Below are positions 32,978 to 43,740 of a stretch of 64,000 nt of DNA, piece by piece. Below the pieces are notes generated by a model. The model saw nothing but the letters and a program-made list of their open reading frames with translations, ran no database searches and was not told where the DNA came from. The stretch comes from Zygnema cylindricum (lineage: Eukaryota; Streptophyta; Zygnematophyceae; Zygnematales; Zygnemataceae), in contig JBBHKE010000773.1 of assembly GCA_037447655.1 (NCBI GenBank), positions 166,310 through 230,309 of the forward strand, given 5' to 3'. Position 1 is the first letter of the stretch. Every line of letters begins with the position of its first letter. Position numbers and translations under genes: made by a program.

Positions 32978-33306
32978 TTCAAAATCAGAAAAAGCGATCC
33001 CCGAGCTGTCCCTCGTAAAGATCCTTGTGTCCCCAATTTTTTTTTCCTCCTCGGCAAGGTGGGTGAACTGTGGAGAGGCTGATCTGGTGAGGTTGACAAA
33101 CTTGACCGGTGAAATGGCTCTGGGTTCTGTCCCTTCTATGCCGGAACCTCTTTCTCCTCCGGGTGTATCTGTTGGGATTGCCCCCCCAACTGAAGAAGGT
33201 CTTGCTGAAAAAGAAAGTGTGGAATCTCTGGCTCCTCAATATCCAGCAGAGTATTCTTCTTCTCCTAGGACCGTCGCCACCGAAGGGATGTGGAGGCGAG
33301 GCCTAT

Positions 33307-34990
33307 TCAAATATCTTTGTGGGATGGGCCGTGGCGGGGACAAAGATGACTGTGGGCTTTTAGGAAAAGGTGTCTATCTCCTAGGGAGCCTTCTAGAGGT
33401 TTCGGAAGGTGTAGTTCCAGAGCTGGAAGATGGGGATCGTCTGTGAGGAGGTGAGTAGGCGGAGACGTCGTACTTGTAGGGTAAAACAGGTGGTCTCGGG
33501 GACCCACGGACAGCGGCAACGGGAGAAATGGAGGGCGAAAGAGAGGAGTGAGGTGGAGATGGAGGTGGAGTGGACAGTCCGAGAGAAATGTGTGCTCTCT
33601 GGTCAGGTTGTAGCTGCACCACGGCCTCCATAGTGGAAGTTCTTGCCATCGAGACAAAGGTAGGATGCTCAGTGGCAATAGCTGCGAAGTTACCTAGTAG
33701 ATCTGCACCTATCCCCTCTTTGTTAGGCCCTATTGTCCCACCCCTTTCCCGCTGAAGGGGAGGTTCCGGTCTAGGTCTAGGGTAAGTCCTCGTAGCGTGT
33801 GTTGCAGGAGGAGTTGCTTGACCCGGGGGTTGCTCTCCCGTAGAGGAACTTGTTCTACGAGTGGAATCGACCTGTCCACTAAGGATCCCTCATGCTCTCT
33901 GTTTAGCCTCTTGGAGGAGGAGCAATTCCTGTTTTAGTGCCTTTTTCTGTTTCTCTTCAAGAGCCTCTTAGTCTACAGTGACAGGTCTAGCCCCCGCCGT
34001 AGCCCGACTCTGAGATCGTAGGAAATCAACAAACTTCGGGGTGCTGCTCACCACACCTAAAAGTTCTGCAATTCCCAAGCCTGGTACTTCAGGGTATGTA
34101 GGTCTCGAACGCCATCTTCCTTCGGAAGGTCGGACTATCGGCACTGATGGAGACATGGAGCTAAAAGAGACTGAGGAGGAAGAGAAGAACGAAATTTCTT
34201 TCGGTCGAGGAGCGAATCTGCCCTTGTTGTCTCTATGATTAAATCGGTGCACCCTCTTGGGCTCTAGGAACCCCCACTTACTGGTCCCTTCCCTGGCCCG
34301 GGTCCGTGAGGTTGCCCTCCCCTTGGATAGTCCACTCGTTGCGGTGTCTTAAGATTGGGTAGGATGTCGGTGTGAAGTTGACAATATCCCTTGTTGTTCC
34401 CGGACAGAGGTGGAAGACCCACTTTTCTGATGAATTGCTCAATATTTCCACTACGCCTCCCACTGGGCGTACGATTCTGGCTCAGTCAGACCAAGCTACC
34501 CGCTGCTCCAACTCCTTCTTAACCTTCAACTCATGGAGATTGTAGAGGGCTGAGATTTATTTTCAACCGGGCAGGTTAGGTTCTGCCAAGATTTCGCGAT
34601 CCATGAACATCTCCGCTATCGGAGCCTTAGATCTTCTATGGCGTCCTATTTTGGGAGGGTGATCGGGGACTGCTTCCCTATGTGCCAAGCCTTTCCTACG
34701 TGATTTAGGAGAAAAGGTCGATCTCTCCCCCTTCTTCGTGGCCCTAGATTTGGCAGCCTCGGACAAAGTTGGGAAATTCTCGGGAGAGAAAGAGGTGGAG
34801 GTGGAGGAGAGGGTGGCTTCACAGGCTGCTTTGGAGGAGTCTCAACCGTAATAGCCTCACGCATCATTCCGTGAAGAAACAACTCTATGTCTAGAGTGGA
34901 GGCAAAGGGAAGTGATGCCTCGAGCACTTGAGACTCTTCCTCCGGTGAAACTGCTTCTTCCCTTTTCGTTCTTTCGGTCGGACTCTTGAA
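33307..34990 (-). pseudogene. gag: M copy 2 Gag, N-terminal Pro/Ser-rich region
   Basis: Read right to left: an acidic start (EEESQVLEASLPF), a proline run and a basic block (KSRRKGLAHREA). Next come a helix LHELKVK, the RPVGGVVEILSNSSEK segment and the NHRDNKGRFAP segment. ATAGARPVTVD and a Ser/Pro-rich stretch with VLPYKYDV and HRRSPSSSSGT follow. Each has a counterpart in the copy at 58383-59950. Stops and frameshifts separate the pieces. The region is unusually long for a Ty3/gypsy gag N-terminus and appears largely disordered. Its role is unknown. Confidence 0.7.
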
Positions 34991-35010
34991 AGATCCTTAT
35001 CTTGAACTTT

Positions 35011-38000
35011 TCCTCATCCCATAGCTGACCGGACAAAGGAGATGAATCCTTTTTTTAAAGTACTCCGCCCTAAGCACCTATCCTCTTTAATCTACAGAGA
35101 CAGGTAGGCTTTTTCAGTACTGTGCTTATTTGCCATAAGCCCACTAAATGTTACATTCCTTAATACTACCCAAAGGATGAAAAGGGAATGCTAGTCGTCC
35201 GATCCGGCCCACCAAACTCCGGCCAGAAAGTGAGGATTATCACAACAGTGAGCAAATAATTCCAACGCACAAACATAGAAACAATAAATATCGCCTCTTT
35301 CAGATTAAACAATATCACCTTGCCCCATAAAATAGAAATAAATATAGAAATCAATGAAAATGGTGAAGCATGCTCACATACCCCGGAGTGCATCGCAAAC
35401 AAACTTATAAGAAGAAAACCTCTCCAAATTGCCCCGAAGACTGATAGGATTCTCCCTCAACCCTCAGTTTTGCCGTACAAATCCGACGAGACTCTTCTAA
35501 GTTTCAAATAGCGAATGTCCAAGCCGTTTAAAGAGAGGATAGTGTCAACCACCCACCCGAGCTACGATTTCCACAAAAGATAATCCAAAACAAATATGGC
35601 AATAGAGTTCACGACATAATGCTACAATTCTCCAACAGAAAGATTGATTGTGATTAAGTGAGGTTTCCTCAAGAGAACAGTACTGAAAAAGCAACCTGTC
35701 TCCTTTGGCCTCAAGTGCCTTGTACACCAAAGTTTGTTCACTGCCAACTCCAAAGTCGAAGCAATGCCATTTGTCAATCGGCGGCAAGCAGTCGTTATCG
35801 ATCTGACATAAGACAAAAAAGGTTGTACTACACTCAGGGTAAACGGTTGTACGTCTAACTGCGGCTAAATCCGTGGCTATAAGTCAAATCTGTTTCGCTA
35901 TTATAAGACAAAGTCTAGACAACGAGGCTAAATGTCCAATTTTGACCTGATGTAATTAACGGACCAAGAATTAGTTCGATTTGAGCCAAATTCCCACCGA
36001 CTCAAAACAGCCAAATGAGGATAGAAGCCCGAAAGTCTGTACGGCGTTCCACAACGTACCCCCCTCTACAAGGGCGGATTACATCCAATATAGTGCAATC
36101 ATTCCCATCTTTGAGGCTCTCTAACTTTGCACTCCGGCCTTTGTTAGGCGCGAAATAAAGTGCGTTGAGCTCAACTTTGGAAATCAAATAATATTGTCTG
36201 GTTTGGTGAACTCCATTCCCCGTACACCGGTGTCCGTATTGGGTGAAAGGTGCTCGAAAATCCTGGGTAAGGAAAAAGGTGCCGCCCAAGCATTTGAGCT
36301 TGCAGTTTGTAGCAGCTTCCTAACCGAGAAAAAAGTTTAAGCTTGTAAATGAATGATATTAGGTTGTTATGAAGGTAAGCTCTCTTATCGAACTACTATC
36401 TAGTTTTCGATTCACTTGCAACAACACCATATAGACCATAGACGTATTCTATTTTTTTGTCACAACGAGTTGAACAAAATGGTAATTTGTAACATAACTA
36501 TATTTTTTCTAACGAGTAGATGTCAATGAGAAATGTCAAAACGCATTGGCGCAGTTATATAATTTACGAAGATTCAACACGACATAGAGATGTTTAAAAG
36601 TTTTAAAATTGAATTTTTTTATTTGTATCTAAAAGCATAATTTCCTATATTATATCTTTAATAGCCGCCAACAAAATAAGGTAAATTTGACAAGGAACAA
36701 AGATGACGCACCAAATTAAATTGCCACAACAATTCGCGCTCGAAAGACCAGTGAACTTTCATCACCCCAACACAAAAAATAATATAATATTAGTTTCACA
36801 ATTCTTGTGTTAAACATTAATAAATGAAGTTGTTTTATATCTTGTTGTAAAATGTATTTCACATGCATATTTTTTCTAGATTTGTACCTATTTTTCTATA
36901 GCTCAAACTCATGTTAGCGACTGATTTCGTCATGGTTTTGGATCTTATGATTGATCCTTTTTTTTGTCAAAAGTTCACTTTGTGATAAGGAATGCAATTA
37001 CACGTGTTAAAATATTGATGCGCGACGTTTAGAGGGTGCAACTATATCGAACGGTGACAAAAAAATGAACAATACTCTTATTTTGAATGTCGTTATTTCT
37101 TTCAAAAAAAGTGACAGTGACATTGTTGATAAGGTATATCACACCAGTTTTTGAAAAGAAACATCATGACATTTTACACTTATGTATTGTTTTTGTGGGC
37201 TTTATGATTATCGATGACGACAGGATATCGTTCTTGCAGTGCGTACATTATAAGCTATATATATGTAAGTGCATCAGTTGCTATCCTTGATGCAGTTTAG
37301 CCCTCGATACTTATTGTGTAAACGATAAGCGACAAGGGGGAGGGTTTTATAGTGCCGTTGTTACAGTACATTGCCCATCGCTATTAGCATTAAGGCAATA
37401 GCGTTTATAAAGATGTAGAATTTACAATACTAAAGCAAGTGTATGGAGACGTTGTGACCCACTTCCTTAAACGTTGTTGCCTACGTTATTTTCTCATTTT
37501 TAGCCAAGAAAGTAGCGAAGGAATGAATGTTGTTTTCTTCGATATCAATGCGCAGTTTACCTTTTGAAACCTATTAGTGCCTGTTTTGGACTCGAAAACA
37601 CTGTGAAAGTGGAAGATAGCCTTAGCTGCGTAGTAGCCAAAGGGGTAGAGAGAGATACGGTGATTACGGATTGAGCACGCTCTCGCCTCCCAGCCTACCG
37701 TCAGGTCGAACCCTCGAATAGCGTCCATTTTTTTTTTTATGGAGTACGTTGTACACATCGGGAGGCAGAACGTCACGTATCGGCTCGATACGCTAGATAC
37801 GCAACCCTATCCAGAGGTCGCAAACGGTCAACCGAAACCGTGACCGACCGTTAACCGACCGCCCGCGCCGGATCCGGAACGGATTCGGTTGCCAAATTTT
37901 GGGGGTCGGGCGGTTACGGTCGGTTGACTCACCAGGAAAAAAAAAAACGGTTAGCTACGGTCGGTCAAACAAAAAACCAAAAAAATGAAAATTTTGTACT

Positions 38001-38134
38001 TTTTTTTTCCAACATTATTGTTCTTTGTACTTTTGGTATCGTGGAAGTACGTGGCATCATGATTAGCGTCGCAAATCTGACACGGTACTGTAGTAAGCTA
38101 TTTATTTCGAAAATCTTAGAGAACGCGACAGAAC
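35011..38134. other. Spacer without a supported gene
   Basis: It separates two M fragments. It probably contains the 5' untranslated or LTR part of M copy 2, but I found no TG...CA boundary or primer site. A half-match to the family 1 MITE end lies near 37368-37385, and GGTCGGTTGAC-type repeats fill 37810-37930. Short frames (for example 36002-36289 -) are unrecognised. Confidence 0.4.
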
Positions 38135-38144
38135 NNNNNNNNNN
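38135..38144. other. Assembly gap (10 N)
   Basis: Ten N bases directly at the 3' end of the M pol fragment; what follows PHD in the element is therefore not seen. Confidence 0.98.
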
Positions 38145-38571
38145 AGCACGAGCCCTTAAAGCACATATCGTACGTTGTTTTCTTCCCGCCAAATTCGCAG
38201 TCCCCACAAAACCACGAATTTGTGGGTTGAGAGCGGGGCTCCCAATTCAGCGGTAGGCAGCTGTAATGCCACCCTTGGTGACAACGTTCACACACCAACA
38301 AGAGGTCGGGTACGGGAGACACATTGCAGGTAGAAGAACAGGATGGTGGGTCTGCAAAGTAAGTGAGGTGGAAAGTGGGTTCGTCCTTTAACCCTCGCTG
38401 ATGGCAAATGGCCACATAGATCTGATTCTCTTTAATTTTGCCGCCATCTTTCCCTTCCAAAGTAAGAACCCCTTTGTTTGAAACCTCCACTACCTTCAAA
38501 ATTACTCGTCCAGCCGAAATGTCCAAAGTGTCCTTCTTTTGTTGCATGCTATACACGAAATTCCCGAGCAC
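38145..38571 (-). pseudogene. pol: M integrase tail with C-terminal PHD finger
   Basis: The frame from 38571 first has the usual post-integrase barrel (FVYSMQQKKDTLDISAG, VVEVSNKGVLTLEGKDG, codons 5-50). Where chromoviruses would have a chromodomain there is a PHD-type C4HC3 finger instead. C78-x3-C82, C94-x2-C97, H102-x2-C105 and C122-x2-C125 can all be counted, with the typical Trp two residues before the last pair (W120). PHD fingers usually read histone H3 tail methylation. Placed here it could steer integration to marked chromatin. The first Cys pair is spaced by three residues rather than two. The assembly gap cuts the C-terminus. Confidence 0.8.
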
Positions 38572-38574
38572 GAA

Positions 38575-39567
38575 TCATCGTTGACGAGGAACATAATTGC
38601 CGCTCTGGCGTTGGGAATACCAAAGCTGATCTCTATGCTGAGCAGCCTGTAAATTGCCCATAGCCATAGGTATTTCCCAGTAAAATACCTTGGCCCTGTC
38701 GGCAATCAGTTTTTCAACAGTCCCCCGGTTGTCCATCTCAAGAAGTACAACCGCCTGAGCCGATGCAGCCCCAGGTAAGATGGGATGTCGGCTGAAGAGA
38801 ATGAAACAAGAGTTGTAGGAGTGGAGAGATACTTGCCGGCTGAACCTGTATCCCATGGCAATCCAGGGCACCCGTCTGTCCCATTCCCCCAAATCCTCTT
38901 CCACTACATATTTCCGTAGTGACCGCTTCACTGTCTGTACGCACCTCTCGGCCAAGCCTTCGACTTGGGGGTGGTCTCGGCTGGTAAGCCGGTGGTTTAT
39001 GAGGCACTACTGCAGGAGGTTAAAGAATTCACCGGCAAACTCGGACCCCTGATCCGTTAGCACCTCAGCTGGTGCTCCGAATTGAGACAACACTCTTTGC
39101 AAGAATCCGTCCGCGATTGCTTTGGACTCCTTCCGGGGAAGTACCACCAATTCGATCCATTTAGAGAAGTGCTCGATCATGACCTGGACAAAACGGTTTC
39201 CCCTCCGGCTAGTGGGAAGTGGTCCCAGCAGATCCTATGACCATCTATAAAACATCCCCCGGATGGGGAGGGAGTGAAGTTCCTTCCCACCCTTTTTATC
39301 AAAAGCAGCTTTAACCCGGTTACAAGAAAGACACGTCTGCACCACACGATTGACCTGGGCCCGCAACCCATGCCACCAGTACGACCTTGTGATCAGTGAG
39401 GTGGTCCGTTTTTGCCCGAAATGCTTGCATTGCTGGTGAAGCCGAACAATGAGTGTTTCCCGATCTGCCGGAGGAGGAACCACTTTTCTCGTCCAATTGG
39501 CCCACTTTCGAAGAAGAATGCCTCTGTCCCATTCGTACACCGCCATTCGGTTTTGGACACGGGACAA
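38575..39567 (-). pseudogene. pol: M integrase: HHCC finger and DDE core
   Basis: The HHCC zinc finger reads LHQQCKHFGQKRTTS and CLSCNRVKAAF (39480-39310). After a stop, the DDE core follows: Asp in DLLGPLP (near 39225), Asp in VLTDQGSEF (near 39060), Glu in VEGLAERCVQTV (near 38950). A 126-codon open piece (38955-38575) follows. Integrase inserts the cDNA into the host genome. Breaks lie near 39235 and 39010. The core is a standard Ty3/gypsy type and leads directly into the reader domain at 38571. Confidence 0.85.
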
Positions 39568-39693
39568 GTGAATTCCGGCAAGGTGAGGAAGAGGGGAACC
39601 CTTTTGGATAGACTGGAGCGAATTGGCATCATTCCAAATATCTTTGCGGCCGGCTCTAATGGGAGCCTGCCCCTCTACATCTGGAGCAAAGGT

Positions 39694-40511
39694 TTACAGT
39701 ACTCCTTCGACCCGAGGCAGCCAAATAAAGGCAGAGGAAGCCCAGATAAGTCCCAGGCTGAGCTCTGGGTCTTCGTCGTGCGCCGCCCTGGTAGAGTCTC
39801 GGGTGGAAGGGTCCGGATTCCTGCTGAGTCCGTCGGCATTCCCATGAATCTCCCTAGCCCGATGGATGATGTTGAAATCATAATCCTGCAAGATGAGAAC
39901 CCATCTCGCCAGCTTGCCGGTCAACTTACTGTTCTCCATGATCCATTTGAGGGGCTGGTGATCCGTGATAAGAGTGAAGTGAACTCTATAAAGATAAGGC
40001 CGAAAATGTTGTATGGCCCACACCGCGGTGAGTAATTCCCCATGGTAACTGTTGTAATTCCCCTCAGCTCTATTATTATTCCGGCTTGCGTAGGCCACTA
40101 CATACTCAGCCTTTGCATCGTCAAATTGCGCCGAAACTGCTCCCAATCAGAACCTGCTCCAATCTGTATAGAGGAGAAAAGGCCGCTGGTGATAAGGCAT
40201 CCGGAGCACAGGATGCTACTTAAGGGAATCTTTCAAGAATTAGAAAGTAATATGTTGTTCTTCCTTCCACTGTCATTCTTGGTCTTTTCTCAATAATATA
40301 TTCAATGGCAAAGCGTGGCTACTGAATTCAGGAATAAACCTTCGGTAATAGTTTGCAAGGCCTAGGAAAGTTTGAAGAGTCGAAATGTCCTGCGGGGGAG
40401 GAAAGCGTCAAGGGCTGCCACCTTAACCATGTGGGGACCCACTATCCCGAAGTCACCTCGTGACCCAAATAAATGTTTTTCTGCACCCCAAAAATGCCCT
40501 TCCCCGGGTGA
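39694..40511 (-). pseudogene. pol: M reverse transcriptase connection and RNase H
   Basis: From 40511 the minus strand reads IYLGHEVTSG, then STLQTFLGLANYYRRFIPEF, the RT thumb/connection of Ty3/gypsy, with stops. RNase H follows: LYTDWS (first Asp), the open frame from 40146 (150 codons) with ASRNNNRAEGNYNSYHGELL (Glu) and LITDHQPLKWIM (Asp). It ends in GNADGLSRNP, the usual hinge to integrase. RNase H degrades the RNA strand during reverse transcription. The catalytic residues are all readable. Confidence 0.85.
40507..40511. other. Target-site half GGTGA beside copia B1
   Basis: Five bases before the LTR start. Its complement TCACC stands beside the inverted LTR at 53704-53708. See the finding on the split M element. 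Confidence 0.7.
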
Positions 40512-41584
40512 TGTAGAAATTAATGGTCCGTTTTTTAAAGTATTTTCTAGGTCTAAATAGAAATATAGAAAGAAGCCGAGGCAGTCTACCTCTAACTTCT
40601 CTCTCCTAACTCTCAAACTTGTCGCAGTCACTGAGAAATTGGAGAGGAAGCTAGAGCCATGGCTACCTAGGCTATCCAGAGGTTTACGGGAAATATATAT
40701 TAGTTTTTTTACCGTTAAGGGTTTATTTAGTAAAAGGATATATGTTCCCACCAGGATTTGATCGTGGTACCTAACGGACAGTAAGCTGCCGGTAGCCCGT
40801 AGCCTTAACTGTTAAGTCTAGATGTAACGAAACATAATATAGGGTTTGAAATTTTAATTAAACTTTACAACGTAGGATTATTCGTTTAACTAAAATTATT
40901 TACAGGAAACATAGATCTAGTAATGTAAAAGTACAGTTTGCGGTACGGATAAGAAACGAATACCGCGCATTTGTTTCTTTAGCGAAACGAATACCACGCA
41001 GGTATTTATTACAGCTACAATTAAATGGGAATGTGATTGAATAGCCAAAATAAACGTCGAGATCGCGGAATAAGATTTCGGCCATTTATGGTCATTGCCA
41101 CATCGGATGACAGGTGGCAAAATTGCGTTGGATCGAGGTATCTTCGGGGATTACGGCACCGAATCCGGATATGACATGTGTCGACTATTAGGCCATGTCG
41201 TAAAATGTTCATGCATAAAGTACACCAACACCTGTATTTTTGTGTACAGAGATGAAATTTGATTGGCTCTGTACATCAGTAGATAGAGTCTGTGAGAGAG
41301 ATAGGACTTAGAAAAATTAGGAGATAGGACCCTCTCTCCCAGAGAGCTTCGGTACAAAAAGGTCAACTTTGACCCTCCATAACTTACTGCTCAGGGGAGC
41401 AAATTCAGAATTTCTTTTTGATATAGACTAAATGGAGTCTTGCCTTTAAAGGGGTGAAGGTGGTTAGAGTTATTATCTGCCAGGGTGGCAGTTGTTCTTG
41501 CTAAAACACAAAGGGGTTAGGGTTATCCTAGAGGCTCCTTGGAAGCTGTCCACTCTGAGGACTTATGGAGGTCTCAGAGTTTCA
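40512..41584 (+). repeat. 5' LTR of copia B1
   Basis: TGTAGAAATTAATGG to GAGTTTCA, 1073 bp. It carries the tRNA-like palindrome at 40751-40767 and an inverted TTGACC pair (GGTCAACTTTGACC, 41359-41372) next to the promoter. Confidence 0.9.
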
Positions 41585-41599
41585 GGTTATGGGCCCACC
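41585..41599 (+). other. Half-tRNA primer binding site of B1
   Basis: GGTTATGGGCCCACC directly after the LTR, as in A1, A2 and B2; gag ATG at 41589. Confidence 0.82.
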
Positions 41600-42490
41600 C
41601 TCTAGGGTACCAATTTTTAATGGAACTGGCTTCATATACAGGGAAATTATGATGATAAGAGCTCTATGCGAAAAAAGGTTTTGGGGGATAGTGAGTGGAC
41701 GGTTGGGGCGTCCATCAAGTCTTGGAATCCCTCTAGGGTTTGGAGGATGCAGATTCACCAGGAAAGAGGACCCACCATCAACAGAGGAAACAAAGGAAGA
41801 AGAGGTGGTGGACGAAGGAAAGGAGAATAAGACGACCACACTAATAGCAACTGGTTCGGCATTCATGTCACTTATTCCGAGGAACGAGGAGAATGATACT
41901 GAAACTTGGGACTTCAACAATATGGCGGCAAAGCACTTCATCCTACGCCATCTCACTCAAGGAATTGCATGTCCTCATTTACAGGTAGAAAGGGCATCCG
42001 ATCTTTGGATGGCTCTCATGGAGATGTAACGAAGTGGTACGATTCAGCAACAACAATTGGCTGATCAGAAAGTTAAGGAGTATGTATACAAAGGGGGGAA
42101 GAAGTGGGATTTTTGTAATGAGCTTGCTACACTCTTCATAGAGCTAGAGAGTGCGGGAAAGATTTTAGTGAAAAAGAAAAGGTTAACTGTTTACTAATGA
42201 AGTTACCCGATGAGTTCGAGAACATAGTCAACCGTGTGCATGACTTACCAAACTCAAGATGGATATGGAACTTAGTGGTAGGGATGATTCTCGTTCGGGA
42301 GAATACGATTGAGATCCGAAGGGGAGGAAAGAGTGGCCAAGCCTAGGCAACTGCGACCGATTGGAAAAAGAAGGATTCCCAGAAACCGGTCGGAAACTAT
42401 GGGGGGAGGGAGCAGAAAAATCAGGCCGACGAGTTCGGACCAAGGGCTCCCAAAGGTTTATGTCATTTTTGTAAGAAACTTGGTTACTAC
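41589..42490 (+). pseudogene. gag: Copia B1 Gag
   Basis: Starts MGPPSRVPIFNGTGF inside the primer site. Open until a stop near 42028, then continues as QQQLADQKVKEYVYKGG, KLPDEFENIV and a zinc knuckle CHFCKKLGYYMAEC near 42460 (the knuckle His is Tyr here). Damage is a TAA near 42027, a one-base loss near 42155 and a TAG near 42343. B2 gag is the better preserved relative. Confidence 0.85.
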
Positions 42491-43297
42491 ATGGCAGAGT
42501 GCACTAAGCTAACCGAGCTTCGGTTAAAGGAGGGGCAGACCGGTGGTACCCCGAGAGGAAAGAAAAAGGCCCTTGTGACACAGGTACATGAGGCGAAATC
42601 CGAGGACGAGGACGATGAGCTCCTTTTAGATGAGGAGTTGGAGGCGAAAAACGAGGTCAAAATTCCACGAAGGCAGAAATGTGCTTATGGTGGATTGAAA
42701 GGTGAAGCAGGCTGGATTGTAGATTCAGGTGCCTCCATGCACATGTGTAAGGATAGGCACCTGTTCACTAAGATAAGAAATATTCCCACCGTAGAGATAG
42801 AGTACGGGGATGGGAGGATAATCACCACTACTCTTGTAGGATCGGTAGATTTGAAAGTGTTAGCAGAAGTAAAAACATCCATAGTAACATTCTCCGATGT
42901 ATTGTTTATTCCGGAGCTGAACAAAAACCTCATCTCTACATCCGTATTAGATGATAAGGGTTTTTTTACTAGCACTAGGGAAGGAGTCTTTACTGCTAGT
43001 TTTGAAGATGATGTCTATTTCATTGCTGAGAAAGGTAGCCATGGGATATTTAGGCTGGTTTTAAGTAATGAAAAGAAGAAACTTTATTATGCTGGTGTTC
43101 ATGATATTATGATGTGGCATAAGAGGCTTGGGCATGTGAATCTAGACAAGTTAAGAAAGATGAAAAAGTTGGGAGTGGTGGAAGGGATTAAGTTCAGTGA
43201 GAATGATAATATAAGTGATTATAGTGGATGTGTTCAAGGTAAAACACACAGATTACCCTTTCCTAAAACAACCACCTATAAGGGAGAAAAATTCTAG
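42491..43297 (+). pseudogene. pol: Copia B1 protease and pre-integrase region
   Basis: A 268-codon open frame. The acidic linker leads to protease WIVDSGASMHMC (active Asp near 42721) and a beta-rich body. The pre-integrase domain with HHCC finger follows (MMWHKRLGHVNL, DYSGCVQGK; the first Cys of the pair is replaced by Tyr). It ends where one A is lost relative to B2, shifting the frame just before the integrase core. Confidence 0.85.
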
Positions 43298-43740
43298 ATT
43301 TAGTACACACAGATATTTGGGGACCGGCTAAAGTGCCCTCACCGGGTGGGAAGAGATTTATGATGACTATCACTGATGATTGGTCTCGGTATTCCCGAGT
43401 GTTTTTTTTGAAAAACAAGTCCGAAGCTCAAGATTGTTTTAGACAATATAAAGCATTGAGCGAAAAACTCCATGAAACTCCAATCAAGAGAATAAGGAGT
43501 GACAATGGTGAAGAGTATACTTCTTACCAGTTTGAGAATTTTCAGAGGGAAGATGGGGTCCAACACCAAAAGACAGTTCCAGAAAACCCGGAACAGAATA
43601 GGGTAGCTGAAAGGTTAAATAGAACACTAAGTGATAGTGCTAGAAGTATGTTGTCAGATAAAAAGATAGGGAAAAGGTTTTGGGCAGAAGCAATGAACTG
43701 TGCTAATTACCTCAAAAATAAAGTTCTTACTCAGCTATAA
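43298..43740 (+). pseudogene. pol: Copia B1 integrase core
   Basis: DIWGPAKVPSPGGKRF carries the first Asp in the shifted frame. The open piece (43333-43740) has RSDNGEEYTSYQF (second Asp retained, unlike B2) and NPEQNRVAERLNRTL (Glu). It ends by frameshift near 43730. It would insert copia cDNA into the genome if the frame were whole. Confidence 0.82.

Larger units (their letters stand above)
30970..35010 (-). mobile_element. Gypsy-M copy 2: gag region only
   Basis: Minus-strand sequence collinear with the plus-strand M copy at 58383-62250: Pro/Ser-rich N-terminus, capsid-like core, zinc knuckle, C-terminal domain. It breaks off near 30970, before protease, and near 35010 at the 5' side. 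No LTR or primer site could be placed. It reaches further 5' than the copy at 58383, which is cut by a copia LTR. Confidence 0.8.
38145..40511 (-). mobile_element. Gypsy-M copy 3, 3' half: RT end, RNase H, integrase, PHD finger
   Basis: Minus-strand Ty3/gypsy pol beginning inside RT at 40511, where the copia B1 LTR abuts with target bases GGTGA. It runs to the gap at 38144. The domain order RT connection, RNase H, HHCC finger, DDE core, integrase tail, PHD is continuous apart from small breaks. Its RT start point matches exactly the RT end point of 52130-53708. Confidence 0.88.

Noticed and set aside
32901-33446. 181-codon plus-strand frame
   Set aside because: Antisense to the M gag coding strand. 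The same antisense opening appears at 59835-60101, and the sense frame is the one with matching protein between copies.
38145-38571. Chromodomain at the integrase tail
   Set aside because: No chromodomain aromatic pattern; the Cys/His spacing is that of a PHD finger.
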